This document shows, piece after piece, positions 38,563-47,974 of a DNA stretch of 64,000 nucleotides. The stretch is from Burkholderia sp. SRS-W-2-2016 (lineage in GTDB: Bacteria > Pseudomonadota > Gammaproteobacteria > Burkholderiales > Burkholderiaceae): positions 1 through 64,000 of the forward strand of contig NZ_MSDV01000040.1 in the NCBI RefSeq assembly GCF_001931485.1, given 5' to 3'. The position numbers and the translations under genes were made by a program. The notes under the pieces were generated by a model. It was not told the origin of the DNA. It made no database searches and was given only the letters and a program-made list of their open reading frames with translations. Position 1 is the stretch's first letter; each line of letters starts with the position of its first letter.

Positions 38563-39189
38563 ATGCAAGTCACCCGTGAACAGATCACCGGCCTCGTGCT
38601 CGCGGGCGGCCGCGGCACGCGCATGGGCGGCGTCGACAAGGGGCTGCAGCCGCTTCACGGCGAACCGCTCGCCGCGCACGTGCTGCGGCGTCTCGCGCCG
38701 CAAACCGGCGCGCTGCTGATCAGCGCGAATCGCCATTCCGACATCTATGCCGCGCTCGGCGCGCCGTATCGAGCGACGGTTGTCGCCGATACCCTCGCCG
38801 ACTTCCCCGGCCCGCTCGCCGGTCTGCTGGCCGGCATGCGCGCGGCCGGCAGCGAATATCTGCTGAGCGCGCCCTGCGATTCCCCGTGGTTGCCCACGGA
38901 CCTCGCCGTCCGGCTCGCGCAAGCGCTCGACGCGAACCACGCCGACATCGCCACCGTCACCACGCTCGACGCGCGCGGCAACGCGTCGCTGCACCCGGTG
39001 TTCGCGCTGCTGCGCACCGCGCTCGCGGACGACCTCGCCGCGTTTCTGGCCGCCGGCGAACGCAAGGTCCGTGCGTGGTACGCGCGCCACACGACGGTCG
39101 AAGTCGTCTTTAGCGACGAGCGACCGTTCTACAATGCCAACTCGTTACAAGAACTCGCCGACCTCGAACGTGCTCGAGGCCCCGGCTGA
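38563..39189 (+). CDS. mobA: Molybdenum cofactor guanylyltransferase
   Basis: Adds GMP to molybdopterin to make the guanine dinucleotide cofactor. The 208-residue product has the nucleotide motif LAGGRGTRMGGVDKGL and LLSAPCDSPWLPTDL. Starts 12 bp after moaA, so it is co-transcribed. Confidence 0.94.
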   Translation: MQVTREQITGLVLAGGRGTRMGGVDKGLQPLHGEPLAAHVLRRLAPQTGALLISANRHSDIYAALGAPYRATVVADTLADFPGPLAGLLAGMRAAGSEYLLSAPCDSPWLPTDLAVRLAQALDANHADIATVTTLDARGNASLHPVFALLRTALADDLAAFLAAGERKVRAWYARHTTVEVVFSDERPFYNANSLQELADLERARGPG

Positions 39190-39250
39190 CATCCGCTCCG
39201 TCCGCCCGGCATTCGCGGCGCCCCACTCCGGGCGCGACGCCCAGCCCTTC

Positions 39251-40558
39251 ATGACCACGCTCAACGACTTTTCCCGCTGCGTCGCGCAGTACGATCCTCA
39301 CGCGCTACCTGTTGCGGCCGCTCAGGCGATCGTTCGCCAATGGGCGACGCCGCTCGCGGCCGTCGAGCGGGTCGCATTACGCGATGCGCTCGACCGCGTG
39401 CTCGCCGCCGACATCGTGTCGCCGATCGACGTCCCCGCGCACGACAACTCGGCGATGGACGGCTACGCGTTCAACCGCGCGGCACTCGTGGCGAACGATA
39501 CCGGACACATCGAGCTGAGCGTCGCCGGCAAGGCACTGGCCGGCCATCCGTTTGCGGGCCGCGTCGCGACGAACCAGTGCGTGCGCGTGATGACCGGCGC
39601 CTGCATGCCGGCCGACTGCGACACCGTGGTGCCGCAAGAACTGGTGGAGCGCGAGAGCGCCGCCGCGGCTTCGATCCGCTTCGGGGCCGATGCGGTCGCG
39701 CCGGGCGCGAACCGGCGCTGCGCCGGCGAAGATCTCGCGCGCGGCCATGTCGCGTTGCGCGCGGGGCGCATCGTGCGCGCGTCCGATCTGGGCCTGCTCG
39801 CGTCGCTCGGGATCGGCGAAGTCAGCGTGCGACGCCGATTGCGCGTCGCGTTCATTTCGACCGGCGACGAACTGCGCTCGCTCGGCGAGCCGCTCGACGC
39901 CGGCTCGGTCTACGACAGCAACCGCTACACGCTGTTTGCGATGCTGCGCCGCCTGAACCTCGACGTGCTCGACCTCGGCGTCGTGCGCGACGAGCCGGCC
40001 GTGCTCGAAGCGGCGCTGCGCAGCGCCGCGGCCGATGCCGACGTGGTGCTGACCTCGGGCGGCGTGTCGGTCGGCGAAGCCGATTTCACCAAGCAGCTGC
40101 TGCAGACCTTCGGCGACGTCGCGTTCTGGAGTCTCGCGATGCGCCCCGGCCGGCCGCTCGCGTTCGGCCGCCTGTGGTCCGGCTCGCAGCCGGGTCAGGG
40201 CAAACCTGCGCTATTCTTCGGCCTGCCCGGCAATCCGGTGGCGGTGATGGTGACCTTCTACCAGATCGTGCGCGAAGCGCTGCTGCTGATGGCCGGCGCG
40301 ACGCCGCGGCCGCTGCCGGTGATCCACGCGGCGAGCCGCGTTGCGCTGAAAAAGCGCGCGGGCCGCACGGAATTCCAGCGCGGCATCGCCGAACAGGACG
40401 CGCATGGCCACTGGCACGTCACGCCGACCGGCTCGCAAAGCTCGGGCGTGCTGAGCTCGATGAGCGAAGCGAACTGCTTCATCGCGCTCGGCCACGACGA
40501 AGGCAACATCGACGCCGGAGAACGTGTGTCGATCATGCTGTTCGACGGCCTGATCTAG
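39251..40558 (+). CDS. moeA: Molybdopterin molybdenumtransferase
   Basis: Inserts molybdate into adenylated molybdopterin. The 435-residue product has DVPAHDNSAMDGYAF, TGACMPADCDTVVPQE, ISTGDEL and TSGGVSVGEADF, covering all four MoeA domains. The start is the ATG giving MTTLNDFSRCVAQYDP, 61 bp after mobA; the open frame continues upstream into mobA in another phase. Confidence 0.95.
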   Translation: MTTLNDFSRCVAQYDPHALPVAAAQAIVRQWATPLAAVERVALRDALDRVLAADIVSPIDVPAHDNSAMDGYAFNRAALVANDTGHIELSVAGKALAGHPFAGRVATNQCVRVMTGACMPADCDTVVPQELVERESAAAASIRFGADAVAPGANRRCAGEDLARGHVALRAGRIVRASDLGLLASLGIGEVSVRRRLRVAFISTGDELRSLGEPLDAGSVYDSNRYTLFAMLRRLNLDVLDLGVVRDEPAVLEAALRSAAADADVVLTSGGVSVGEADFTKQLLQTFGDVAFWSLAMRPGRPLAFGRLWSGSQPGQGKPALFFGLPGNPVAVMVTFYQIVREALLLMAGATPRPLPVIHAASRVALKKRAGRTEFQRGIAEQDAHGHWHVTPTGSQSSGVLSSMSEANCFIALGHDEGNIDAGERVSIMLFDGLI

Positions 40559-40636
40559 CGGACCACGCGCGAGGCCGGCACCGGATCGGCACGACGCGGC
40601 ATTTCAACTACTACTAATACGACTCACGGGCTTTAC

Positions 40637-40912
40637 ATGAAAAAACAGATCTCGTTCATCGCTCCAGGACAGACGGCCAAGGCGCTGATCCTCGTGTATC
40701 TGACGTTCTCGGTGCCGATCGTGCTGCTCGGCGTGCTGGTCGCGTTCGTGCGCTACGGCTCGGTCGAGCTGAGCACGGTGTTCAGCGCGCTGCTGCTGAA
40801 CGCGATTCTCGGTTTCGTGCTGCTGTGGATTGCGTGTCACGCGTACAACTGGGTCGCCTCGCGCTTCGGCGGCATCGAAATCCACCTGACCGACGCGCCG
40901 GAAGAAGCGTAA
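40637..40912 (+). CDS. Conserved hypothetical membrane protein
   Basis: 91 residues with two clear transmembrane helices (about 16-40 ALILVYLTFSVPIVLLGVLVA and 50-72 FSALLLNAILGFVLLWIACHA) and a short acidic C-terminal tail. I do not recognise a functional family. It follows moeA by 78 bp on the same strand and is convergent with rmuC. Confidence 0.8.
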   Translation: MKKQISFIAPGQTAKALILVYLTFSVPIVLLGVLVAFVRYGSVELSTVFSALLLNAILGFVLLWIACHAYNWVASRFGGIEIHLTDAPEEA

Positions 40913-41041
40913 CGCCAGCGACGATCCGCGCCGCCGCACAACGTCCGCGCAACGTCCGCGCATCGCGGCGCGCTCGTCGCGGGGCCGCGGTGCGTGGTTT
41001 GGCAGGCCCGCCCCACGTAACCCGCTCCCACGCTTCACCGC

Positions 41042-42511
41042 TTACTGCTCGTCCGGCCCCAGCTCCGGCTCCAGCCCGGATAGCGCATCGCCGAGCAACC
41101 CGCTCGCCGCCTCTCCCGGCAACGCCTCGACATCACGCAGCTTGCGGTTCATCACGCGAGTGCGCGTTTCCGCGGCCTCGATCGACCGCGTGACCGTTTC
41201 GAGCTGCGCCTTGGTTTTAGCCAGCACGTCGCCGAATTTGCCGAACTCCGTCTTCACCGCGCCGAGCACCTGCCACACCTCGCTCGAGCGCTGTTCGATC
41301 GCGAGCGTGCGAAAACCCATCTGCAAACTGTTGAGCAGCGCGGTCAGCGTGGTCGGCCCCGCGATCGTCACCCGATAGTCGCGCTGCAGCAGGTCCGTGA
41401 GCCCCGGCCGGCGCAGCACCTCCGCATACAGGCCTTCGGTCGGCAGGAACAGCAGCGCGAAGTCGGTGGTATGAGGCGGCGCCACGTACTTTTCGGCGAT
41501 CGTGCGGGCCTCCGCGCGAATCCGCGCTTCGAGCGCGCGCGACGCATCCTCCACCGCCACCGGATCGGCCCTCTCCTGCGCTTCGATCAGCCGCTCGTAG
41601 TCTTCGCGCGGGAATTTCGCGTCGATCGGCAGCCATACCGGCGTATTCGCGCCACCCGGTTCCGGACGCCCCGGCAGGCGGATCGCGAACTCGACGCGCT
41701 CCGTGCTCTTCGGCACCGTCGCGACGTTCTTCGCGTATTGGTCGGCGGTCAGCAACTGTTCGAGCAGCGCTTCGAGCTGCACTTCGCCCCACGTGCCGCG
41801 CGTCTTCACATTGGTCAGCACGCGCTTCAGATCGCCGACGCCGGCCGCCAGCGTCTGCATTTCGCCGAGCCCGCGATGCACCTGTTCGAGCCGGTCGGAC
41901 ACCAGCTTGAACGACTCGCCCAGACGCTGTTCGAGCGTCGCGTGCAGTTTTTCGTCGACGGTGCGGCGCATTTCCTCGAGCCGCGTCGCGTTGTTCGCCT
42001 CGATGTCCTTCAGGCGTTGCTCGATCGTCGCGCGCACTTCGGCGAAGCGCCGGTCGTTCGCCTCGGTCAACTGGCCCAGTTGCAGGCTCTGCGTGTCGCC
42101 GAACTGCTTGAGCGAGCGGGCCTGTTCGTCGCGCGCCTGTTGCGCCTGCACCTGCAGGCTGTGACGCACCGCGTCGAGCTGCTGCGCGAAGCCGTCGATC
42201 TTGCCGCCCTGCACCGTCGTCATGCTGCCGAACTGCGCGGCCAGCGTCTGCTGGAAATGCGCGAAGCCGCCGCTTTGCTCGGCGCGCGACGCGCGCGCGG
42301 TCTCGGCGATGTCGTTACGCAACTGCCGTTCGAGCCGTTCGTACGCGTGCACCTGGGTGTCGGTTACTACATCGAGACGCTGATTGAGCAGCTCGAACTG
42401 TTCGAACTGCTCGTCCTGCCCCGCGCGAGCGTGCGCGCGCAGCAGCAGCGCGAGCGCGATCACCAACGCGACCGCCAGCACCGCGACGGCCGCTACCAGA
42501 ATCATCGTCAT
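41042..42511 (-). CDS. rmuC: DNA recombination protein RmuC
   Basis: RmuC proteins limit inversions at short inverted repeats and belong to the PD-(D/E)XK nuclease-like class. The 489-residue product has an N-terminal membrane helix (MILVAAVAVLAVALVIALAL) and a coiled-coil region about 30-200. The conserved RmuC domain covers about 200-430 (RGTWGEVQLEALLEQLL, PIDAKFPREDYERL). Its ATG overlaps the stop of the upstream hydroxyacid dehydrogenase gene (4 bp). Confidence 0.92.
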   Translation of the reverse strand: MTMILVAAVAVLAVALVIALALLLRAHARAGQDEQFEQFELLNQRLDVVTDTQVHAYERLERQLRNDIAETARASRAEQSGGFAHFQQTLAAQFGSMTTVQGGKIDGFAQQLDAVRHSLQVQAQQARDEQARSLKQFGDTQSLQLGQLTEANDRRFAEVRATIEQRLKDIEANNATRLEEMRRTVDEKLHATLEQRLGESFKLVSDRLEQVHRGLGEMQTLAAGVGDLKRVLTNVKTRGTWGEVQLEALLEQLLTADQYAKNVATVPKSTERVEFAIRLPGRPEPGGANTPVWLPIDAKFPREDYERLIEAQERADPVAVEDASRALEARIRAEARTIAEKYVAPPHTTDFALLFLPTEGLYAEVLRRPGLTDLLQRDYRVTIAGPTTLTALLNSLQMGFRTLAIEQRSSEVWQVLGAVKTEFGKFGDVLAKTKAQLETVTRSIEAAETRTRVMNRKLRDVEALPGEAASGLLGDALSGLEPELGPDEQ

Positions 42512-43497
42512 GTACGCGCCTTGCCGATCACATCGGGGTTGATCGGATTCGGCGGCTGACCGGCGCGCGGCCCCGCGCCGAGGCCGGCGATCAGATTGTC
42601 GGCGGCGAGATTCGCCATCGCGCGGCGAGTCGTTTCGGTCGCGCTCGCGATATGCGGCGTCAGCACGACGTTCGGCACGGTCAGCAGCGCCGGATTCAGC
42701 TTCGGCTCACCTTCGAACACGTCGAGACCGGCCGCGGCGATGCGCTTGTCGCGCAACGCTTCGGCGAGCGCCGCATCGTCGACGATGCCGCCGCGCGCGA
42801 TATTGGTCAGCGTGGCGGTCGGCTTCATCAGCGCGAGTTCGGCCGCGCCGATCGTGTGATGGTTGTCCTTCGTGTACGGCAGGACCAGCACGACGTGATC
42901 GGCGCGCCGCAGCAGGTCCTCTTTCGATACGTACTCGGCATTCAGTTCGCTCTCGATCTGCGGCGCGACCCGCGAGCGGTTGTGATAGACGACCCGCATG
43001 TCGAAGCCCCGCGCACGCCGCGCGAGTGCCTGACCGATCCGGCCCATGCCGATCACACCGAGCGTCGAGCCGTACAGGTCGCCGCCGAGAAAGCCGTCGT
43101 AGCTCCACTTGTTCCAATGCCCGGCGCGCAGCCAGTGCTCGGATTCGGCGATGCGGCGCGCCGCCGCCATCATCAGCGCCCAGCCGAAATCGGCGGTCGA
43201 TTCGTTGAGCACGTCCGGCGTATTGGTGCCGAGCACGTTCGCCGCGTTGAACGCGGCCATGTCGAAGTTGTTGTAGCCGACCGCCATGTTCGCCACCACC
43301 CGCAGGCGCGGCGCCGCGGCGAGCACGTCGGCGCCGATCATGTCGCCGGCGGTCAGCGCGCCGTCCTTGTCGGCAAGGCGGCGCTTCAGTTCGTCGGCGG
43401 GCAGCACGTCGCCGTCGTTCCAGTCGACCTCGAAATGCTGTTTGAGCCGCTCGATCACGTCGGGAAAGATTGAACGGGCAACGAGGATTTTCTGCAT
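42508..43497 (-). CDS. D-2-hydroxyacid dehydrogenase (glyoxylate/hydroxypyruvate reductase-like)
   Basis: 329 residues of the NAD(P)-dependent D-isomer 2-hydroxyacid dehydrogenase family. Nucleotide motif GVIGMGRIGQALARR, then the Arg-Glu-His set in TNIARGGIVDD, AGLDVFEGEP and LTPHIASATE. Closest in pattern to GhrB-type glyoxylate/2-ketogluconate reductases; substrate not determined. Overlaps rmuC by 4 bp. Confidence 0.88.
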   Translation of the reverse strand: MQKILVARSIFPDVIERLKQHFEVDWNDGDVLPADELKRRLADKDGALTAGDMIGADVLAAAPRLRVVANMAVGYNNFDMAAFNAANVLGTNTPDVLNESTADFGWALMMAAARRIAESEHWLRAGHWNKWSYDGFLGGDLYGSTLGVIGMGRIGQALARRARGFDMRVVYHNRSRVAPQIESELNAEYVSKEDLLRRADHVVLVLPYTKDNHHTIGAAELALMKPTATLTNIARGGIVDDAALAEALRDKRIAAAGLDVFEGEPKLNPALLTVPNVVLTPHIASATETTRRAMANLAADNLIAGLGAGPRAGQPPNPINPDVIGKART

Positions 43498-43554
43498 GGC
43501 AAGTCTCCGTATTGGCGGTATCGCGCGCCGGGCGGAGCCGCCCCGGCGGCGCGA

Positions 43555-44991
43555 TCAGTGTCGAAAAAACAGCCAGCCGGTCAGCGCGAACAGCGGCAGG
43601 AGCACTGCGCCGGACCAGCCCAGATAAGCGAAAAAGCTCGGCATGCGCACGCCGCGCGACTGCGCGATCGACTTCACCATGAAGTTCGGCGCATTGCCGA
43701 TATAGGTGTTCGCGCCCATGAACACCGCGCCGGCCGACATCGCGGCGAGCGTGGACGCGCCCGTGGTCATCAGGGTCTGCGCGTCGCCGCCGGCGAGGTT
43801 GAAGAACACGAGATAGGTCGGCGCGTTGTCCAGAAACGACGATAGCAACCCGGTCGCCCAGAAGTACATCAGGTCGCGCGGCTCGCCGCCCGGCTCGTGG
43901 ACCAGCTCGACGAGACCGGCGAACGCGCCGTCCTTGCCCGCCTGCAGCATCGCGATGACCGGCACGATCGTCACGAAGATGCCGGCGAACAGCTTGGCGA
44001 CCTCCTCGATCGGCGCCCAGTTGAAGTCGTTGCCCGCGCGAGCGGCGCGCGGGGTCGCCGCGAGCGAGACCAGCGTGACGCCGATCAACGCGAGATCGCG
44101 CACGACGTTCTGCAACTCGACGTGCGTGCCGAACAACTCGAGCGTGACCTGCGGGCGCCATAGGCCGCTCATCAAAACTAACGCGACCACCGCGGCGAGC
44201 AGCACGAAGTTGAGCTTGCCTTCGAGGCTGACGGCCGCGCCGCGCGGCGTCGCTTCAGTCGGACGCGAAAGCGCGTCCTCGCGGCGGTGAAAATAGTACG
44301 AATCGAGTGCGTAAAAGCCGGCGAGCAGCACGCCGCTGACGAACAGCATCGGCGCGGCGAGATGCGTAGTGGTCCAGAAGAAACTCACGCCTTCGAGAAA
44401 ACCGAGGAACAACGGCGGGTCGCCGAGCGGCGACAACGAGCCGCCGACGTTCGCGACCAGAAAGATAAAAAACACCACCATATGCGTGACATGACGACGG
44501 TGCTGGTTCGCGCGCAAGAGCGGGCGGATCAGCAGCATCGCTGCGCCGGTCGTGCCCATCACGCTCGCGAGCGCGGTGCCGAGCGCAAGCAGCGCGGTAT
44601 TGCGTGCCGGGGTGCCGCGCAGCTCGCCGCGCACGCAGATGCCGCCGGCGACCGTATAAAGCGCGGTCAGCAGAATGATGAACGGGATGTACTCGTCGAA
44701 CATCGCGTGCACGAGCGCGGCGAACGCCTCGCCGGCGCCGAAGCTCGACGCGAACGGCAACAGAAAAGCGAGCGCCCACGCGGCCGCGATCTTGCCGAAA
44801 TGGTGATGCCAGAAATGTGGCGCGACGAGCGGGAAGATTGCAATCGACAGCAGCATGCCCGCGAACGGCAGCCCCCACAGCGCAGACAGCAACGCGCCGT
44901 CGGGCATCGCGGCCCATGTCGGTTGCGACCACAGCGCCAGCAGCGTTGCCACGGCTAACGATTGGCTGATTCGCCCGACGTGTGTATTCAC
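43555..44991 (-). CDS. NhaD-like sodium:proton antiporter
   Basis: Polytopic inner-membrane protein of 478 residues in the ion transporter superfamily (NhaD/citrate transporter-like), with about 12 hydrophobic segments. It has the conserved FFIFLVANVGGSLSPLGDPP and AVFMGANTYIGNAPNFMVK. The GTG start (VNTHVGRISQ) was chosen because a signal-like N-terminus follows; the upstream open frame is Arg-rich and implausible. Function as a Na+/H+ antiporter is by family; the ion is not proven. Confidence 0.82.
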   Translation of the reverse strand: MNTHVGRISQSLAVATLLALWSQPTWAAMPDGALLSALWGLPFAGMLLSIAIFPLVAPHFWHHHFGKIAAAWALAFLLPFASSFGAGEAFAALVHAMFDEYIPFIILLTALYTVAGGICVRGELRGTPARNTALLALGTALASVMGTTGAAMLLIRPLLRANQHRRHVTHMVVFFIFLVANVGGSLSPLGDPPLFLGFLEGVSFFWTTTHLAAPMLFVSGVLLAGFYALDSYYFHRREDALSRPTEATPRGAAVSLEGKLNFVLLAAVVALVLMSGLWRPQVTLELFGTHVELQNVVRDLALIGVTLVSLAATPRAARAGNDFNWAPIEEVAKLFAGIFVTIVPVIAMLQAGKDGAFAGLVELVHEPGGEPRDLMYFWATGLLSSFLDNAPTYLVFFNLAGGDAQTLMTTGASTLAAMSAGAVFMGANTYIGNAPNFMVKSIAQSRGVRMPSFFAYLGWSGAVLLPLFALTGWLFFRH

Positions 44992-45109
44992 GCCGCCGCC
45001 GCGCTGCTGCGGGTCACCCGCCGTAATGCGTGTGACCGGTACACAGCCAGGCTCGCCCGCGTAATGACGACGCCGCCGCGCCAGCCGCCCGGACACCCCG
45101 CCCGGCCCC

Positions 45110-45772
45110 TCAGGCACCCTGCACGACGATCGCATGCACCCGGTAAGGACCGTGCGCGCCCAGCACGATGGTCTGCTCGATATCGCCGGTACGCGACGGT
45201 CCCGACACGAAGTTGACCGCGCGCGGCAGCTCGCCGCGCTCCTGGCGGATCAGCGCGAATGCGTCCTCATGACCGGCGACGATGCGCGACGCCGGCACGA
45301 TCGCGATATGCGTTTCCGGCAGCAGTCCGGCCGACGCATAGGTCTCGGGTCCGGACAGCAACACCAGCGTGCCGGTCTCCGCGGTCGCGCAAAAGCAGCC
45401 GGTGAGACCGACCACGTCGTTGTCTTTGGGTTTGCGAAATTCGACGGTAAGGCCCGCGTCGGCCCATTGCAGATCGAGCAGCGTCTGCCACGCGATTGCC
45501 TGCAACGGCAGGCCGTGTTCGCTCAGATAGCGATGCGCGGCGGCCGGTACATCGGCGAGGGTTTGAACGGTGTCGACGGTGGTCGCCATCTTGCGCGCTT
45601 CGTCGATGAAGCGCGCGCACAGATCGGTGGGAAGCTCCGGGCGCGGACCGGCCGGATGGCGCGCGAGGTAGTCCGCCGCGGCGTCGCGCTCGGCGGCGCT
45701 CGGCTCGGGCTCGCGCCCTTGCGCGGCGCGGATGCGCGCCAGAATGTTGCGGCGGGCAATCGATGTGTCCAT
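45110..45772 (-). CDS. lutC: LutC/YkgG family (LUD domain) protein
   Basis: 220 residues with the LUD domain pattern: LTGCFCATAETGTLVLLSGP and RIVAGHEDAFALI near the end. LutC normally forms the LutABC lactate oxidation complex with two iron-sulfur partners. Here neither lutA nor lutB is adjacent: neighbours are a NhaD-like antiporter and pncB. Either the partners lie elsewhere or this is a stand-alone LUD protein. Confidence 0.83.
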   Translation of the reverse strand: MDTSIARRNILARIRAAQGREPEPSAAERDAAADYLARHPAGPRPELPTDLCARFIDEARKMATTVDTVQTLADVPAAAHRYLSEHGLPLQAIAWQTLLDLQWADAGLTVEFRKPKDNDVVGLTGCFCATAETGTLVLLSGPETYASAGLLPETHIAIVPASRIVAGHEDAFALIRQERGELPRAVNFVSGPSRTGDIEQTIVLGAHGPYRVHAIVVQGA

Positions 45773-45890
45773 GGGCGAAATCCTCGTGTCGACGGCCGGG
45801 CGGCGATATGGCGAGGATTATACCGGCGGCCCAGGGCCCAAAACACCCTGGCCGGACCGCCTATTGCGCAGCAAGCGACGCGAGGCGCGC

Positions 45891-47087
45891 TTACTTCGCC
45901 GCTTCTTCTTCCGGCTGCGCGATGCCGAACACCTGGCGCAGATACGCGAGATACGCCTTGTCGTCGCACATGTTCTTGCCCGGCGAATCCGACAGCTTCG
46001 CGACCGGCTGACCGTTGCAGCGAACCATCTTGATCACGATCTGCAGCGGGTTGTAGCCGAGATCGTTGGTCAGATTCGTGCCGACCCCGAACGCGAGTTT
46101 GCAGCGGCCGCGGAAGCGCTCGTACAGCTGCAGCACCTTCGGGATATCGAGCGCGTCGGAGAACACCAGCACCTTGGTGCGCGGATCGCAGCGGTTCGCC
46201 TCGTAGTGCTCGAGCAGGCGCTCGCCCCAGTCGAACGGATCGCCGGAGTCGTGGCGCGCGCCGTCGAACAGCTTGCAGAAGTACATGTCGAAGTCGCGCA
46301 GAAACGCCTGCATCCCATACACGTCCGACAGCGCGATGCCGAGGTCGCCGCGATACTCCTTCGCCCACATCTCGAAGCCGAAGATCTGCGAGTCGCGCAG
46401 CCGCGGCCCGAGCGCCTGACACGCCTGCAGATACTCGTGCGCCATCGTGCCGAGCGGCGTGAGGTTGTGCTTCATCGCGTAGAACACGTTGCTGGTGCCA
46501 GCGAACTGTTCGCCCAGACCGTCTTTCAGCGTGAGGATCACTTCCTCGTGCCATTGCTTCGAGAAGCGCCGGCGCGTGCCGTAATCGGCGATCTTGCAGT
46601 CGCCGAATTCCGGCCGCGCGCCGAGCAGCTGGATCTTGTCGAGCAGGCGGCCGCGCCCTTCGCTGTAAGCGGGGGTCTGCTGGGTGTTGCGGAAATAGAC
46701 TTCGTTGACGATCGCGAGCATCGGGATCTCGAACAGGATCGTGTGCAGCCACGGCCCCTTGATATCGATGTCGATTTCGCCGTTGCCCTTCGGCGACGGC
46801 GTGATCGAAATGTACTTCTCATTCAGATGGAACAGCGCGAGAAACTCGATGAAGTCGCCCTTGATGAAGCGCATGCGGCGCAGGTAGTCGAGTTCGTCGT
46901 CGGTGAAGCGCAGGTCACAGAGCTTGCGCACTTCGTCACGAATCTCGTTGATGTAGGGCACCAGATCGACGTTCGGCGTACGGCAGCGGAAACGATATTC
47001 CACATTCGCGGCGGGGAAGTGATGCAATACCACCTGCATCATCGTGAACTTGTACAGATCGGTATCGAGCAGCGAAGTAATAATCAT
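45891..47087 (-). CDS. pncB: Nicotinate phosphoribosyltransferase
   Basis: Makes nicotinate mononucleotide from nicotinate, the salvage entry to NAD. The 398-residue product starts MIITSLLDTDLYKFTMMQVV, has FRCRTPNVDL, QIFGFEMWAKEYRGDLGIALSDVYG, HDSGDPFDWGERLL and VGTNLTND. The ATG chosen is the usual N-terminus; an upstream 10-codon extension has no support. Divergent from fdxA. Confidence 0.96.
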   Translation of the reverse strand: MIITSLLDTDLYKFTMMQVVLHHFPAANVEYRFRCRTPNVDLVPYINEIRDEVRKLCDLRFTDDELDYLRRMRFIKGDFIEFLALFHLNEKYISITPSPKGNGEIDIDIKGPWLHTILFEIPMLAIVNEVYFRNTQQTPAYSEGRGRLLDKIQLLGARPEFGDCKIADYGTRRRFSKQWHEEVILTLKDGLGEQFAGTSNVFYAMKHNLTPLGTMAHEYLQACQALGPRLRDSQIFGFEMWAKEYRGDLGIALSDVYGMQAFLRDFDMYFCKLFDGARHDSGDPFDWGERLLEHYEANRCDPRTKVLVFSDALDIPKVLQLYERFRGRCKLAFGVGTNLTNDLGYNPLQIVIKMVRCNGQPVAKLSDSPGKNMCDDKAYLAYLRQVFGIAQPEEEAAK

Positions 47088-47269
47088 GATGGTACGAACA
47101 GGACCGCCGGAAAACACAAGGGCTCACATCGCCCTTGCAACGGGCACGCGTATTGTTAGCCGCGCGCCGACCTGTGACGCATGTTACCCGAATGCGCCCG
47201 TATTCAGCGTGCCGCCGGGCACGTCAGCGCATGCCCGCAACACCCCATAAACTAATCACGAAAACGTAT

Positions 47270-47302
47270 AAGAGCCGCTGTCCGATGCTTCATGCGGCTC
47301 TT
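47270..47302. promoter_or_regulatory. Perfect 9-bp inverted repeat upstream of fdxA
   Basis: Arms AAGAGCCGC (47270-47278) and GCGGCTCTT (47294-47302) flank 15 bp. It ends 11 bp before a TACAAT -10-like box (47313-47318) and lies 69 bp upstream of the fdxA start in the 283-bp divergent region with pncB. It could be an operator or an RNA hairpin; no known factor is recognised. Confidence 0.5.
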
Positions 47303-47370
47303 GACGTTAAGTTACAATACCGCTTTTGGCGTCCGCGCCTTCCCTGATTCCGTATGCAGGAGCTGCCTGA

Positions 47371-47694
47371 ATGACTCACGTTGTGACCGAAAGCTGCATC
47401 AAGTGCCGCTATACCGACTGTGTCGATGTGTGCCCGGTGGACTGCTTTCGCGAAGGTCCCAACTTCCTCGCGATCGACCCCGATGAATGCATCGACTGCG
47501 CCGTGTGCGTGGCCGAGTGCCCGGTGAATGCCATCTATGCCGAAGAAGACGTGCCGGGCGACCAGCAGAACTTCATCGAGCTGAACGCCGACCTGGCGAA
47601 GAACTGGCCGAGCATCACGAAGACCAAGGCGCCGCTGCCGGAAGCCGACGAATTCAAGGACGTGAAAGAGAAGCTCGCGCTGCTCGCCCGCTAA
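47371..47694 (+). CDS. fdxA: 7Fe ferredoxin
   Basis: 107-residue bacterial ferredoxin of the Azotobacter FdI type with one [3Fe-4S] and one [4Fe-4S] cluster. Cys9, Cys17 and Cys50 fit the 3Fe ligands; Cys21, Cys40, Cys43 and Cys46 fit the 4Fe ligands; Cys12 is the extra free cysteine. The C-terminal 45 residues have the family's NWPSITKTKAPLPEADEF. AGGAG sits about 10 nt before the ATG. An electron carrier; its partner is not indicated by the neighbours. Confidence 0.95.
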   Translation: MTHVVTESCIKCRYTDCVDVCPVDCFREGPNFLAIDPDECIDCAVCVAECPVNAIYAEEDVPGDQQNFIELNADLAKNWPSITKTKAPLPEADEFKDVKEKLALLAR

Positions 47695-47780
47695 GCGATG
47701 CGCTACGAGTGCGCGGTTCGCCGGCGCACTCGCCTGTCGTCGCGCCGGACAGAAATTTGTTCGGATTTAGCGGAGAGGTA

Positions 47781-47809
47781 TTGACAGCCGTTTAAGCTGC
47801 TTCTACAAT
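47781..47809 (+). promoter_or_regulatory. Sigma-70 promoter for the tRNA-Asn array
   Basis: Perfect TTGACA (47781-47786), exactly 17 bp, then TACAAT (47804-47809). Start would be near 47816, about 20 nt before the first tRNA-Asn. Comparable boxes are not seen in the spacers before copies 2 and 3. Confidence 0.88.
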
Positions 47810-47836
47810 TTCGCTTCTCTGCTGTTGTTGTTCTGT

Positions 47837-47912
47837 TCCTCGATAGCTCAGTCGGTAGAGCGCCGGACTGTTAATCCGTAGGTCCCTGGTTCGAGCCCAG
47901 GTCGAGGAGCCA
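47837..47912 (+). tRNA. tRNA-Asn (GTT), copy 1
   Basis: 76 nt with encoded CCA. Acceptor stem TCCTCGA / TCGAGGA, D-arm AGCTCAGTCGGTAGAG, anticodon loop CTGTTAA (anticodon GTT) and T-loop GTTCGAGC. First of three identical tandem copies and the only one with an obvious promoter directly upstream. Confidence 0.98.
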
Positions 47913-47920
47913 AGAATTTC

Positions 47921-47952
47921 AAAAGCCCGTTAACCAAGACGGGTTTTTTTAT
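47921..47952 (+). terminator. Terminator-like hairpin in spacer 1
   Basis: AAAAGCCCGT - loop - ACGGG followed by seven T. Directly after tRNA-Asn copy 1; an identical copy follows copy 2. Confidence 0.72.
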
Positions 47953-47974
47953 GTAGATCAAGTTGTACTGCTGT

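Noticed and set aside
47301..47318. TTGACG and TACAAT ahead of fdxA as a sigma-70 promoter
   Set aside because: The spacing between the two boxes is 6 bp, far from the 16-18 bp needed; only the -10-like box may be real.
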